Shown piece by piece: positions 1 through 9,122 of a stretch of DNA of 49,330 bases. The DNA is taken from the NCBI GenBank assembly GCA_903885375.1, contig CAISIK010000057.1, forward strand, positions 1-49,330. The letters run 5' to 3'. Below the pieces are notes generated by a model. It was not told the DNA's origin. It was given only the letters and a program-made list of their open reading frames with translations, and made no database searches. The number at the start of each line of letters is the position of its first letter. The stretch's first letter is position 1. Made by a program: the position numbers and the translations under genes. This DNA is from an uncultured Pseudomonadota bacterium. GTDB lineage: Bacteria; Myxococcota_A; UBA796; SXON01.

Positions 1-740
1 CCGAGGAAGCCACCAGCCGCGAACCAGGTCTCGGTGAGGAGCCAGACCCGCGGAGAGAGGTGCCAGCTCGCGCCCAGCATGGCGAGGCTGATCACGTCCG
101 GATCCGGTCCCACCGCGGCCCCGCCGCCCACGGTGACCGCGAGGCGACCGAACTCCCAGCCGAGGGAGGCGTGGGGGGCCACGAAAACGCCAGGGCCGAG
201 TACGAGGCCCTGCACGCCGAGCGCGCCGAAGCCGCCGTCGCCAATCGGCGCGCTCAACCTCACGCCGCCCGTGGCGGCGCGGCTGGAGTCGGCGAACAGG
301 AGGGGCACCACCGCGCCGGCGGAAAGCTCCACGTTGTCGCTGAGGTTGTAGCTCACGATCGTGGCGGCCACCTCTCGCTGGCTCAAGGACCCCTTGCCCT
401 TGCCGAGGCTGCGGCCGCTCGACCAGAGGAGGTAGCGGTCGCCGTCCGGGTCGTCGGGCCAGGCGGTGGGGCCTTCCGCCCAGGACTCGGGGAGGGCGTT
501 CCAGCCCTTGCGCCGGACCTCTCCGGGGGCGTTCGCGTCGTCCCACTCCACGCGCAGCACGGCCTCGTCGGGGAATGCGAGCACGGTGCCGTCGGTGAGG
601 GTGAGCGCCCAGTGGCCCTCCTCGGCCTTCACGTTGCCCACGAGCGTCTGCCCGTCGGTGAGGACGAGCCGGTCGAGGGGCTCCGGCGGAACGGCCGGCT
701 CCGCGGCAGGGGCGAGGGCCACGAGCAGGAGGGGCAGCAT
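1..740 (-). CDS. Secreted envelope protein of unknown function (partial)
   Basis: The gene reads leftward from an ATG at 740-738 and stays open to the window edge, giving 246 codons without a stop; its 3' end is missing. The product starts with a short uncharged leader (MLPLLLVALAPAAEP). A small region with the look of a beta-sandwich follows (residues 20-60, DGQTLVGNVKAEEG), then from about residue 130 alternating hydrophobic and small residues with many glycines, as in an outer-membrane beta-barrel. Third codon positions are almost all G or C, which supports real coding. A TACACT box ends 6 bases before the ATG. It is divergent from the DUF2330 gene. I do not recognise the family; the barrel assignment is inferred from composition. 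Confidence 0.75.
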   Translation of the reverse strand, partial: MLPLLLVALAPAAEPAVPPEPLDRLVLTDGQTLVGNVKAEEGHWALTLTDGTVLAFPDEAVLRVEWDDANAPGEVRRKGWNALPESWAEGPTAWPDDPDGDRYLLWSSGRSLGKGKGSLSQREVAATIVSYNLSDNVELSAGAVVPLLFADSSRAATGGVRLSAPIGDGGFGALGVQGLVLGPGVFVAPHASLGWEFGRLAVTVGGGAAVGPDPDVISLAMLGASWHLSPRVWLLTETWFAAGGFL

Positions 741-746
741 TTTGCC

Positions 747-794
747 AGTGTAGCCGCGAAAGAGGTGCTACAGTGGGTGCGGGCGCGGTACTCT
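747..794. promoter_or_regulatory. Divergent -10-like boxes for two surface genes
   Basis: On the minus strand TACACT (752-747) lies 6 bases before the ATG at 740. On the plus strand TACTCT (789-794) lies 9 bases before the ATG at 804. No convincing -35 hexamer is visible for either. The short spacing predicts transcripts that begin at or next to the start codon. This is inferred from position and from recurrence of the arrangement elsewhere in the window. Confidence 0.4.
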
Positions 795-803
795 GGAGCG
801 AAG

Positions 804-2081
804 ATGTTCCTTCTGCCACTGCTTTTGTCGCCCTCCGCCTCCGCGTTCTGCGGAACCTTCGTAGGCGATCCGGGCGCCACGATGACCAACGACGCCAGTC
901 AGGTCGTGATCGCCCGCTACGACCAGACCACCGTGCTCACGGTGATCATGGACTACGAGGGGTCCGCCACCGACTTCGGCATCCTGCTGCCCATCCCGGA
1001 AGTGGTCACCGCCGACCAGGTGGGCTCGATCGATCGCGCGCTGGTGCAGTGGATCGCCGACTTCTCCACGCCGCGGCAGATCGCCTACACCTGCGATGAC
1101 GTCTTCGCCCGCACCGAGCTGGCGCCTTCGGGCTGCGAGCTGGGGTTCGGTTGCGCCTCCGCCGGCAACAGTCTTGGCTTCGATGGCGCGGCCGACACCG
1201 GGCTGTCCGGCGTGGAGGTGGAGGCCCAGTTCACCGAGTACGGCTACGACTTCGCCGTGCTCAGCGCCACCGAGGCCGACGGGCTGCAGGCCTGGCTCGA
1301 TGGAAACGGGTACGCCATTCCGGAGGGCGGCGAGGACATCCTCCAGAGCTACATCGACTCCGGCGTGTACTTCCTCGCCGTGAAGGTGAACCTCGAGCAG
1401 GTGGAGCAGGTCGATGGCTGGCTGCCGCCCATCCAGCTCCGGTACTCCTCCCCCTCGCTCTCGCTGCCCATCCGCATCGGCACCATCTCCGCCTCGGGCG
1501 CGCAGGAAGTGGTGGTGTACAGCCTCACCCCGGTGGGAGAGGGCGAGGTGAGCATCACCAACTACCCCGAGCTCCCCGTCGAGCAGGACTGCATGTGGTC
1601 GGGCGATGACTTCGGCACCTTCTACGCGGAGGAGGTGCAGCGGGCCCACGAGGAGTCGGGCGCCGGCTGGATGCGCGAATACTCGTGGGACCTCATCCCG
1701 GTCGTGGGCACGGGCTACCACTGCGATCCGTGCACGGCCGACCCGGTGGCCCCTACCAGCGATGGCACCTTCGGTGACTTCGGCCTCCCTTCTGAGAGCG
1801 CCCACATCACGCGCCTGCGCATGCGCTACAACGCCGAGGAGGCCACGCAGGACCTCGGCATGGCCGTGACCGGCATCACCGGCATCAACGAACAGATCCG
1901 CTTCATCAATCCGTCGGAGGAGCTGGAGGGGCTCTTCCCCTACTGCGAGAGCGGTTGGGCGGAGAACCCGGGCAGTTGCCCCGACGGCGCCGAGCCGCCG
2001 GCCTCCCGTTCGGATGCGGGGGCGGTGCTTGCGGCCTTGGGTGCGGTGGCCCTGCTCGCGGCGCGGCGCCGGTCGGCGTAG
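804..2081 (+). CDS. DUF2330 family secreted protein
   Basis: A 425-residue protein with a short leader ending in SPSASA before FCGTF. The body matches the DUF2330 family, which is common in Myxococcota: an early FCGTFVG segment, a region rich in V/I strands (TVLTVIMDYEGSATDFGILL) and scattered cysteines that could pair outside the cytoplasm. The C-terminus has a disordered stretch (residues 390-402), a short hydrophobic helix and a final RRR cluster. It resembles a MYXO-CTERM sorting tail but lacks the usual adjacent Gly-Cys signature. The ATG at 804 was chosen because the frame upstream is non-coding and overlaps the divergent gene. The function of DUF2330 is not established; a cell-surface location is inferred. 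Confidence 0.85.
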   Translation: MFLLPLLLSPSASAFCGTFVGDPGATMTNDASQVVIARYDQTTVLTVIMDYEGSATDFGILLPIPEVVTADQVGSIDRALVQWIADFSTPRQIAYTCDDVFARTELAPSGCELGFGCASAGNSLGFDGAADTGLSGVEVEAQFTEYGYDFAVLSATEADGLQAWLDGNGYAIPEGGEDILQSYIDSGVYFLAVKVNLEQVEQVDGWLPPIQLRYSSPSLSLPIRIGTISASGAQEVVVYSLTPVGEGEVSITNYPELPVEQDCMWSGDDFGTFYAEEVQRAHEESGAGWMREYSWDLIPVVGTGYHCDPCTADPVAPTSDGTFGDFGLPSESAHITRLRMRYNAEEATQDLGMAVTGITGINEQIRFINPSEELEGLFPYCESGWAENPGSCPDGAEPPASRSDAGAVLAALGAVALLAARRRSA

Positions 2082-2083
2082 GC

Positions 2084-2656
2084 ATGACTCCCGTCGATGT
2101 GGCGGCGGAGGTGGCGGTCCTCGGCCGCGACCCGCTCGCAGTGACCGAGTTCGAGTCCGCCCAGCGTGCGAGCGGCGCGCCGCGCATCACGCTGGCGGGC
2201 ACCTTCCTGCTGCCCAGCGAGCGGCCCACGGTGCGGCCCTTCGTGGAGGTGCGGGTGGGCGGCTGGCACGCCGAGTACGACACCACGCTCGCCTACGACG
2301 CTACCGTCCTTCACTTCGATGGCGACCTCGGCTTCCGCCTCCTGCCCTTCGCGCCCGTGCAGAAGGAAGGCGTGTGGGCGCCGCGTCCCTTCGTGGACTT
2401 CACCCTCGGGGCGAGGGCCTGGCAGTTGCTCCAGCCGTGGTGGAACGATGAGTTCCTTTTCGGCAGCGCCGTGGGCGCGGCCGCGGGGGTCACGGTGGGC
2501 GACAGCCGTCGCAACCTCGTGGTCCGCGTCAGGTACGAAGCCGCGGTGGCCCCGGCCGTTTCGGGGGTGCTCGACAGCGCGCTCTCCGACCTCGAGTGGA
2601 CCGTCGACCCCGCGGGTGGGCGATTGGGAGTTGCGGTAGGCTTCGGCTGGCGGTGA
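2084..2656 (+). CDS. Hypothetical barrel-like protein without visible leader
   Basis: A 190-residue protein starting 2 bases after the DUF2330 stop, so the two are probably co-transcribed. It shows alternating strand-like segments (TVRPFVEVRVGGWHAEYD, RPFVDFTLGARAW, RNLVVRVRYEAA) ending in an aromatic-containing strand (VAVGFGWR), typical of small outer-membrane barrels. There is no signal peptide from this start. The frame remains open upstream, but that part overlaps the end of DUF2330 in another frame and is not leader-like. Either the protein is cytoplasmic or its leader has been lost. The family is not recognised. Confidence 0.6.
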   Translation: MTPVDVAAEVAVLGRDPLAVTEFESAQRASGAPRITLAGTFLLPSERPTVRPFVEVRVGGWHAEYDTTLAYDATVLHFDGDLGFRLLPFAPVQKEGVWAPRPFVDFTLGARAWQLLQPWWNDEFLFGSAVGAAAGVTVGDSRRNLVVRVRYEAAVAPAVSGVLDSALSDLEWTVDPAGGRLGVAVGFGWR

Positions 2657-2668
2657 AACCCTGTTACC

Positions 2669-4180
2669 ATGCGGCGCCGAGGTGGAGGCCGCGTGCTCCT
2701 GTTTTTCGCCCCTGTCGCGCTTGCCGCAGGGTACTCTCTGGATGTCGAGATGGCCCGCACGGGCTTCTCGCTCTCGCCGCCGGGCATCGATGCCCCAGAA
2801 GTGCAGAAGCGCGGCCATGTCCGCGCTGGCGCGATGGTGCAGTACGAGCTCAACCCGCTGGTGCTGGTGGTCGACGATGTCGAGGTTGGCTCGGTCGTCG
2901 GCAACCGCTTCTCCCTCGTGGCCGGCGCCTCGGTGGACGTGTCGCGCCGCCTCGCGGTGCGCGCCTCGCTCCCGCTCCTGGCGAATTTCGGCAGCGAGGT
3001 GGCCGAGCTCTCCAGCGATGGTTTCGGCGCGGGGGACATCTCCGCCGGCGCCCGCTTCGAAATCCTGAACGAGGACCTCTACGCGCTCGGCGCGCATGGC
3101 GACCTCTTCGTGCCCATCTCGGGGGATGGCATGTACATGGGTGAGGCCAGTCCGCGCTTCGCGCCGGGCGTGTCGTTCGCGCTCAAGCCGGGCGACCTCC
3201 GCGTGTCGCTCGAAGTGGGCATGATGCTGCGCGGCTCGGTCGTCACCCAGCAGGCGCTCGGCGCCGGTCAGGAGGTCACCGGCGCGCTCGCCGCGGGGTA
3301 CACGCTGCTCGATGGGCACCTCACGCCCTCGGCGGTCGTGCTCGCCCGCACCGGCGTGGAAGACCAGTTTGCCGGTGCGTGGGCCGCGCCGGTGGAGGTC
3401 CTCGTGGGCGCGCAGGGCATGATCACCAAGGAGTGGTACGTCGATGCGTACGGCGGCCGCGGCCTCACCACGGGCTACGGCGCCACCGATGCGCGCGCGG
3501 TGGTCTCCGTCACCTACAACAAGATGCCGCCGAAGGCGAAGTCCGAGGAGGAGGCGCCCGTCACCGTCTTCCAGAGCGACCTCACCGACGAGGACCTGAG
3601 CAAGATCGCCGAGGAGCCCGAGCCGCCGCCTCCGCCCCCGCCGGAGCCGCCGAAGGAGCTGGCCACGGTCACCCAGAAGGAGATCGTGATCCGCGATCCG
3701 TTGCAGTTCGCCGCAGGTACCGAGCGCATCCTCCCCGAATCGCAGCCCACGCTCGACTTCGTGGCCAAGCTGATGGCGGAGAACGCCGACATCCAGGGGC
3801 TGATCATCGAGGGTCACGCCTCGGGTGAAGGCAGCTTCGAGTACAACTACGAGCTCTCGCGCAAGCGGAGTGAAGCCGTGTTCCGCGAGCTGGTCGAGAG
3901 CGGCGTGAGCCCCGATCGCCTGAGCTACCGCAGCTACGGCGAGGTGCGCCCCGTGAAGGAGGGAGATGACGCCGCCAACCGGCGCGTGGTCTTCCGCATC
4001 GGCCACCGCCTCGCCCCCGGCGAGGTGAACCCCGGCTGGGAAACGAACATCCAGCTGCCGTGGAACGGCCAGAGCGTGACCCTTCCGGGGCCCGCGATGC
4101 CGCCGGAACCCGAGCGGAAGCCGCCGACGACCGAGAAGCTCGACATTGACGAGTCGCAGTTCGAAGAGGGGGACAAGTAG
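2669..4180 (+). CDS. OmpA-family outer-membrane protein
   Basis: A 503-residue protein. Residues 1-20 form a leader with a basic start. Residues 20-280 look like a beta-barrel, with repeated strands ending in aromatic residues. A proline-rich linker ([15 protein letters not shown]) lies near residues 318-332. Residues 340-445 form an OmpA C-terminal peptidoglycan-binding domain ([39 protein letters not shown]). In known relatives this anchors the outer membrane to the cell wall. The canonical domain has TDxxG where EGHASGEG stands here. An alternative GTG start at 2693 has a GGAGG site just upstream and would avoid the rarer codons at the beginning; the ATG is kept because it supplies a charged n-region. 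It precedes the TSP3-repeat gene. Confidence 0.88.
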   Translation: MRRRGGGRVLLFFAPVALAAGYSLDVEMARTGFSLSPPGIDAPEVQKRGHVRAGAMVQYELNPLVLVVDDVEVGSVVGNRFSLVAGASVDVSRRLAVRASLPLLANFGSEVAELSSDGFGAGDISAGARFEILNEDLYALGAHGDLFVPISGDGMYMGEASPRFAPGVSFALKPGDLRVSLEVGMMLRGSVVTQQALGAGQEVTGALAAGYTLLDGHLTPSAVVLARTGVEDQFAGAWAAPVEVLVGAQGMITKEWYVDAYGGRGLTTGYGATDARAVVSVTYNKMPPKAKSEEEAPVTVFQSDLTDEDLSKIAEEPEPPPPPPPEPPKELATVTQKEIVIRDPLQFAAGTERILPESQPTLDFVAKLMAENADIQGLIIEGHASGEGSFEYNYELSRKRSEAVFRELVESGVSPDRLSYRSYGEVRPVKEGDDAANRRVVFRIGHRLAPGEVNPGWETNIQLPWNGQSVTLPGPAMPPEPERKPPTTEKLDIDESQFEEGDK

Positions 4181-4182
4181 TG

Positions 4183-5364
4183 ATGCTCAGCCTCATCCTG
4201 GCCCACGCCCTCGCTGACGAGTGTGAAGCCGACCTCCGGCAGGACCTCAACTGCAACAATGTCGACGAGCGTGATGAACGCGACGTCGATCTGTCCGACC
4301 CCGTCTGCCTCTCCACGGTGGATGGCTCGGGCAACCCGTACCCCAACGCCGACTACTACTATGACTACTACAGCTACGGCTGCGACTACCCGGTGAGCGT
4401 GCTCGACGCCGATGGCGACGGCTTCTCCTCCGGCGCCAAGGACTTCCCCGAGGACGCGGAGTACCCCGACCTCACGGTGACCCTCGCGTGCGACAACTGC
4501 CCCGAGCTCTTCAACGACGACCAGATCGACACCGACTGCGACAACGTGGGCGATGCCTGCGACAACTGCTGGGAAGTGGAGAACCACGACCAGACCAATC
4601 GCGATGCCGACCTCCTCGGCGATGAGTGCGACAACTGCCCGAGCGTGACCAACGAGGACCAGGCCGACGAGGATGGTGATGGCGCGGGCGATGCCTGCGA
4701 CAACTGCCTCGGCCTCTACAATGACGATCAGGACGACCTCGACAACGACGGCCTCGGCGACGACTGCGACATCTGTCCGAACGTGGCCGACCTCGACCAG
4801 GCCGACACCGACGGCGATGGCGAAGGCGACGCCTGCGACCTCTGCCCCGACGATGCCTTCCCCCAGGACGACACCGACATCGATGGCGTGGGCGATGACT
4901 GCGACAACTGCCCGAACGCCTACAACAGCGATCAGGCCGACATCGACGCCGATGGCGTGGGCGATGCCTGCGACACCTGCCCCGGCGATGCCGACGTCAC
5001 CAACGTGGACATCGACGACGACGGGATCGGCGATGTGTGCGACGTGTGCAAGGCCGTGCCCGACCAGGCCCAGCTCGACGGGGATGCCGACGGCGTGGGC
5101 GATGCCTGCGACCTCTGCCTCGACACGGTCGACGCCGAGAACCTCGATGGCGACCTCGACGGCTTCGGCGACGCTTGCGATGTCTGCCCGGCCGTGGCCG
5201 ACCCCGACCAGATCGACACCGACGGCGATGGCAAGGGCGACTTCTGCGACTTCGACTCGCTCGTGGGTGGTGGCGGCTCTTGCGGCCTCGGGCTCGGCGC
5301 GGGCTCGGCGGCGCTCGGCCTCGCGGCGGCGCTGATCGTGTCCCGGCGGCGGCGTTCGCGCTGA
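4183..5364 (+). CDS. Thrombospondin type 3 repeat surface protein with MYXO-CTERM-like tail
   Basis: About 393 residues. A short leader ([11 protein letters not shown]) is followed by a Tyr-rich stretch (residues 50-65). Eleven TSP3-type units with the core GDxCD, spaced by about 23-26 residues, run from about 100 to 355. The aspartates of these repeats bind calcium in known families. The C-terminus has GGGGSCG, a hydrophobic helix and VSRRRRSR, which matches the MYXO-CTERM layout used for surface anchoring or secretion in Myxococcota. The start follows the OmpA stop by 2 bases; a GTG one codon earlier (4180) overlaps that stop and is equally possible. This coupling suggests an OmpA plus calcium-stiffened surface-fibre pair. 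Confidence 0.88.
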   Translation: MLSLILAHALADECEADLRQDLNCNNVDERDERDVDLSDPVCLSTVDGSGNPYPNADYYYDYYSYGCDYPVSVLDADGDGFSSGAKDFPEDAEYPDLTVTLACDNCPELFNDDQIDTDCDNVGDACDNCWEVENHDQTNRDADLLGDECDNCPSVTNEDQADEDGDGAGDACDNCLGLYNDDQDDLDNDGLGDDCDICPNVADLDQADTDGDGEGDACDLCPDDAFPQDDTDIDGVGDDCDNCPNAYNSDQADIDADGVGDACDTCPGDADVTNVDIDDDGIGDVCDVCKAVPDQAQLDGDADGVGDACDLCLDTVDAENLDGDLDGFGDACDVCPAVADPDQIDTDGDGKGDFCDFDSLVGGGGSCGLGLGAGSAALGLAAALIVSRRRRSR

Positions 5365-5373
5365 GGCGGGGCG

Positions 5374-6045
5374 CTATCGCCCGTAGTGCCAGCAGGCCCA
5401 GCAGATGCGGGCGCCGGCGCGGAGGCTCCCGCGCACGGTGCCGCTGATCTTGCTGTGGCCGATGCGCTCGCGGTTCGCCACGGGGACCTCGACCACGCGG
5501 AGGCCGGCGCGCAGCGCCTTGAGCTGCATCTCCACGTTCCAGCCCCAGGTGGCGTCCACGAGGTCGAGCGCCACGAGGGCGGAATAGCGCCCGGCGCGGA
5601 AGGGCCCCATGTCGGCGAACCTGTGGCCGGTCTGGCGGGCGATGAGGAAGGTGGCGAGGGCGTTGCCCCAGCGCTGCTGGGGCGGCATGGAGCCCGGCGC
5701 CGCCCGCGCGGTGCGGTCGCCCAGCACGAGGTCGGCCTCTCCCCGTTCGATGGGCGCGAGCAACGCGGGGAGGTCGGCCGGGTCGACGCTGTGGTCGCCA
5801 TCCCAGACCACCACCACGTCGGGCGGTGAGGCGGCGAGGTGGCGCAGGCCGGCGGCCACCGCGCCGCCGTACCCGCGGGCGGGCCAGGAGACGACCTCCG
5901 CGCCTCCCGCGCGCGCCAGCGCCGGACTCTCGTCGGTGCTGCCGTTGTCGCACACCACCACCCGCAGCCCCGGGGGCATCTCCGCGAGTACGTGCGGCAG
6001 GGCCGGCGCCTCGTTGAGCACGGGCATGATCACGGCCACCCGCAT
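5374..6045 (-). CDS. Family 2 glycosyltransferase (dolichyl-phosphate-mannose synthase-like)
   Basis: A 223-residue single-domain GT-A enzyme. The nucleotide-sugar motifs are in order: MPVLNEAPALPHVL at residues 8-21, the DNGSTDES loop near 33, VWDGDHSVDP as the DxD-type metal site near 80, and the acceptor-side WGWNVEMQLKALRAG near 165. Relatives transfer a sugar from a nucleotide donor to polyprenyl phosphate or an envelope glycan at the inner membrane. No C-terminal membrane helix or GtrA partner is present. A GGAG site precedes the ATG. It converges with the TSP3 gene, 9 bases apart; its TAG stop lies in the loop of a small hairpin (GGGCG-CTAT-CGCCC, 5369-5382). Confidence 0.88.
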   Translation of the reverse strand: MRVAVIMPVLNEAPALPHVLAEMPPGLRVVVCDNGSTDESPALARAGGAEVVSWPARGYGGAVAAGLRHLAASPPDVVVVWDGDHSVDPADLPALLAPIERGEADLVLGDRTARAAPGSMPPQQRWGNALATFLIARQTGHRFADMGPFRAGRYSALVALDLVDATWGWNVEMQLKALRAGLRVVEVPVANRERIGHSKISGTVRGSLRAGARICWACWHYGR

Positions 6046-6094
6046 GGAGTCTCCTATCCGGCTACCGTGTTAGCTCCCCGCACTCGTTTCCGAG

Positions 6095-8338
6095 GTGAGA
6101 GTGTTCGCCTTTGCGCTTGCCGCCATCGTGGGTCTCGCGGTCGCCGAAGAGTCACCCGTTCGGGTGGCGGCGGGCGATGCCGCCGCGCCCCCTGGGGGCA
6201 CCGCGCGGGTGCCCGTGCGGCTCGACATTCCCACCGGCGCGCACGTGTACGCCGACATGATCGCGGTCGAGGTGGTCGATGCGGCCGGCCTCACGGCGGG
6301 CGCGCTGGAGGAGCCCGCCGGGCGCCTCGAGGCCGATCCGGCCAACCCCGCGAAGCAGCGGGAGGTCTACGGGGCCGGCACCACCGAGCTGGTGCTGCCG
6401 TTCACGCTGCCGACGGATGCGTCGGGCAGCCGCGCCGTGCGCCTGCTCGTGAAGCACCAGGCCTGCCGCGTGGGGCTGTGCTTTCCGGGCGTCGAGGAGG
6501 AGGTCACCGCCACCGTGTCGGCCACGGGCGCGCCCCTGTCGCTGCCGGGAATCGGCACGGCCGCGGCGGAGGAGCCGGAGGAGGTGCCCGCCATCTTCTC
6601 CGCCGCCGTCACCGAGTCCGGCCTCGTGGGCGTTCACGTGGACTTGCAGGGCGAGTGGCACATCAACAAAATGTTCGTCACCCTCACGGTCACGGGGCCG
6701 GAGGGCTACGCCGCGGGCGAGCCGGTGTTCCCGCCGGCGGTGGCCACGGGCAAGCAGGAGGACTTCACCTACCGGGAGGACTTCGTCGCCGACTTCACGG
6801 TCGTGGCGCCGATCACCGGCGCGCCGGGTCCGGCCACGGTCACGGTGGACTTCGGGTACCAGGCCTGCAAGGGCGTGAGCCTCTGCAAGATGCCCACGAG
6901 CCAGAGCGTGCAGGTGCCGGTCACGGTGCTGCCCGCGGGCGAAGTGGCCAGGCTGCCCGATCCCGCCTCGCTGATCGAAGTGGGCGCCGCAGCGCACGCG
7001 CCCGCGGAGCCGGCCACGGTGGAGGCCGCTCCGGCGCCGGCCACGGAGGACCTCGCGGGGCAGGGGAGCTTCGAAGCCGCCGCGGCGGAGGGCGGCCTCT
7101 GGCTCGCCATCTTCTGCTTCCTGAGCGGCGTGGCCGTATCGTTCACCCCGTGCGTCCTCCCCATGGTGCCCATCACGCTCGGCATCATCGGCGCCAAGGG
7201 CGCGGGCTCCCGGCTCGAGGCGCTCGGCCTGAGCGGCGCCTACGTGATGGGGCAGGCGATGGTCTACACCACGCTCGGCCTCGTCGTGGGCCTCTCGGGC
7301 GGCATGTTCGGCTCCTGGCTGCAGAACCAGTGGGTGCTCGGCGGCATCGGGGCGCTGTTCTTCACCCTCGGCTTCTCGATGTTCGGGTTCTACGACATCC
7401 AGGTGCCCACCTTCGTGCAGAGCCGAATCTCCGGCTTCGACAAGCGTGGCGGCGTGCTCGTGGCGGCCGTCTTCGGCATGATCGGCGCGCTCCTGGCGGG
7501 GCCCTGCAGCGGGCCCGTGGTCATCGGCATCCTCGGGGTCGTGGCCACCAGCGGCGAGGCGTGGTGGGGCGCGGTGCTCATGTTCCTCTTCGCCCTCGGC
7601 ATGGGCATGATCTTCCTCGTGGCCGGCGCGGCCATGGGGTGGATGCCCAAGCGCGGCGCCTACATGGTGATGATCAAGAAGAGCTTCGGCATCGTGATGT
7701 GGCTCGGGGCGATCTACTTCGCACGCCCCCTCTTCAACGACACCACCACGGCGCTGCTCACGGCCGCCGTCCTCCTCGTGACCGGGGTCTTCGCCTGGCC
7801 CGATCCGGACGATGGGGAGGGCTTCCATGCGGTGCGGCTGCGCCAGCTCTACACCGGGGTGGCGTTGCTCGTGGGCGCGTACCTGCTCCTCGGCACGCTC
7901 ATCAGCACCGGCTTCATCCTGCCCGCAGTGCGGCTCGCCAACGCCGGGTCGGCCGCGCAGACCGCCTCCGCCGCGGGTTCGGTCACCTTCCTCCGCACCG
8001 AAGAGGAGGGCATCGCCGCCGCGAAGGCTGCCGGCAAGCCGATGATGATCGACTTCACGGCCGAGTGGTGCGCGGCCTGCCACGAGATGGAGAAGCTCAC
8101 CTACACCGACGCCCGCGTGATCGCAGCGGCCGAGGGTTTTGTGCCGGTGATGATCGACTGCACCGACAAGGCCAGCCCCATCGTGAAGGCCGTGCAGGAG
8201 AAGTACGCGGTGCGCGGCCTGCCCACGGTGGTGTTCGCGCTCCCCGACGGCACCATCCTCGACCGCACGGTGGGCTTCGTGGAAGCCGCCGACTTCGAGC
8301 GCGTGATGAACCGCGCCGCCGAGCGGGCGCGCGGATGA
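6095..8338 (+). CDS. dsbD: Thiol:disulfide interchange protein DsbD with two N-terminal domains
   Basis: A 747-residue inner-membrane protein that passes electrons from cytoplasmic thioredoxin to periplasmic thiols. After a leader there are two DsbD-alpha-like domains in tandem, each with its own cysteine pair: C124/C129 (residues 25-165) and C258/C264 (residues 175-295). The central domain has the expected pair of membrane cysteines in FTPCVLPM (C353) and GPCSGPV (C471). A C-terminal thioredoxin domain has EWCAAC (C659/C662). The usual DsbD is near 570-600 residues with one alpha domain, so the extra domain explains the length. The GTG at 6095 was taken; a second GTG at 6101 would shorten it by two residues. 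Its stop overlaps the next start (ATGA), implying translational coupling. Confidence 0.93.
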   Translation: MRVFAFALAAIVGLAVAEESPVRVAAGDAAAPPGGTARVPVRLDIPTGAHVYADMIAVEVVDAAGLTAGALEEPAGRLEADPANPAKQREVYGAGTTELVLPFTLPTDASGSRAVRLLVKHQACRVGLCFPGVEEEVTATVSATGAPLSLPGIGTAAAEEPEEVPAIFSAAVTESGLVGVHVDLQGEWHINKMFVTLTVTGPEGYAAGEPVFPPAVATGKQEDFTYREDFVADFTVVAPITGAPGPATVTVDFGYQACKGVSLCKMPTSQSVQVPVTVLPAGEVARLPDPASLIEVGAAAHAPAEPATVEAAPAPATEDLAGQGSFEAAAAEGGLWLAIFCFLSGVAVSFTPCVLPMVPITLGIIGAKGAGSRLEALGLSGAYVMGQAMVYTTLGLVVGLSGGMFGSWLQNQWVLGGIGALFFTLGFSMFGFYDIQVPTFVQSRISGFDKRGGVLVAAVFGMIGALLAGPCSGPVVIGILGVVATSGEAWWGAVLMFLFALGMGMIFLVAGAAMGWMPKRGAYMVMIKKSFGIVMWLGAIYFARPLFNDTTTALLTAAVLLVTGVFAWPDPDDGEGFHAVRLRQLYTGVALLVGAYLLLGTLISTGFILPAVRLANAGSAAQTASAAGSVTFLRTEEEGIAAAKAAGKPMMIDFTAEWCAACHEMEKLTYTDARVIAAAEGFVPVMIDCTDKASPIVKAVQEKYAVRGLPTVVFALPDGTILDRTVGFVEAADFERVMNRAAERARG

Positions 8339-8658
8339 GCGAGCTCCTCCGCCGCTGGCGCGCTGGTTACGCCACCGCAGGGGCCCGACTTCGCGAGCTG
8401 CTCGCGGAGTACGGGGTGCTCGCCCTCGTGGTCTGGTACGCCGTCTTCGGGGCCACCATCGTGTCGGTGGCTGCGGTGATCGAGCTCGGTGTCGACTGGC
8501 CCTGGCTCGATGCGAAGGTGGGCGACGCCGGCACCTGGGTGGGCGCCTACGTGCTCGCCAAGCTGCTCACGCCGCTGCGCTTCGGCGTGGTGGCGGCGGT
8601 GCTGCCCTTCGCCGCGCGGCTGCGCCGTCGGCTCTCCGGAAAGATGTCCACCTCGTGA
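8335..8658 (+). CDS. DUF1279 (FAM210-like) small membrane protein
   Basis: A 107-residue protein overlapping the dsbD stop by 4 bases. It begins with an amphipathic basic helix (RRWRAGYATAGARLRELL), then a membrane helix (GVLALVVWYAVFGATIVSV), a short acidic loop, and a second hydrophobic segment with the family signature AYVLAKLLTPLRFG, ending in a basic tail. This matches DUF1279, the core of the FAM210 proteins, whose biochemical role in bacteria is unknown. Coupling to dsbD suggests a role near the membrane thiol system, but that is inference from position. Confidence 0.75.
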   Translation: MSELLRRWRAGYATAGARLRELLAEYGVLALVVWYAVFGATIVSVAAVIELGVDWPWLDAKVGDAGTWVGAYVLAKLLTPLRFGVVAAVLPFAARLRRRLSGKMSTS

Positions 8659-9041
8659 TCTGGCTCGTGTGGGCGTGCGAGTCCGCGGAGCTGCGGGATG
8701 CGCGCTGCATGCGGCCCCTGTCCGAGCTGATGACCTGGCGCAACGACCGCTTCCGGGGCCCGGTGGAGGGCCCGCCGCCGGCGCCCGCCACCCCCGACTC
8801 GTTGCTCCGGGAAGAGCGGGACCACGTGGAGGCCGCCGTGGCCGCCATGCTCCCGCTCGCGCGCTCCTGCGACACGCAGTGGCGCCTCGGCCTCTGGAGC
8901 GACCCCGACTCGCCCTCGCTCCGCCTCCGCGACGAAGCCCTGCGCCGCGTGCTCGTGCTGCCCACCGTGGACTACTCGGAGGCGGCGGTGGGGTATTCCC
9001 GGCAGACCACGGATGGTCGGCCGGGAGTGCGCCGCGAATAG
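8655..9041 (+). CDS. Small putative lipoprotein, function unknown
   Basis: A 128-residue protein starting with GTG, overlapping the DUF1279 stop by 4 bases (GTGA). The first eight residues, MIWLVWAC, read as a minimal lipoprotein leader with Cys8 as the acylated residue; the signal has no basic residue. The rest is helical and rich in Arg/Asp/Glu (REERDHVEAAVAAMLPLARS). Two further cysteines (C19 and C77) could form a disulfide, which would fit its place behind dsbD. No family is recognised. Lipidation is inferred from the leader pattern shared with other genes in the window. Confidence 0.6.
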   Translation: MIWLVWACESAELRDARCMRPLSELMTWRNDRFRGPVEGPPPAPATPDSLLREERDHVEAAVAAMLPLARSCDTQWRLGLWSDPDSPSLRLRDEALRRVLVLPTVDYSEAAVGYSRQTTDGRPGVRRE

Positions 9042-9047
9042 TCGCGG

Positions 9048-9064
9048 GCGCGCCGATGGCGCGC
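9048..9064. terminator. Hairpin between convergent genes
   Basis: A perfect 7-bp stem GCGCGCC/GGCGCGC with a GAT loop lies in the 81-base gap between convergent genes ending at 9041 and 9123. There is no T-tract. It is a candidate bidirectional terminator by position and stem strength only. Confidence 0.4.
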
Positions 9065-9122
9065 GCTGCGCGGCGAGGGGGCCCCGCGGAGGCTGCCGGT
9101 CGCGGCGCAGCGCCCCGAAGGG

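Noticed and set aside
1940..4006. Long antisense open frame opposite DUF2330 and the OmpA-type gene
   Set aside because: Composition is His/Arg/Gly-rich and featureless, while the plus strand codes for recognisable domains with correct codon bias.
5839..8658. A 939-codon open frame covering dsbD in another frame
   Set aside because: Only its last 107 codons (DUF1279) are a gene; the rest is Arg/Gly/His-rich out-of-frame translation of dsbD caused by high G+C.
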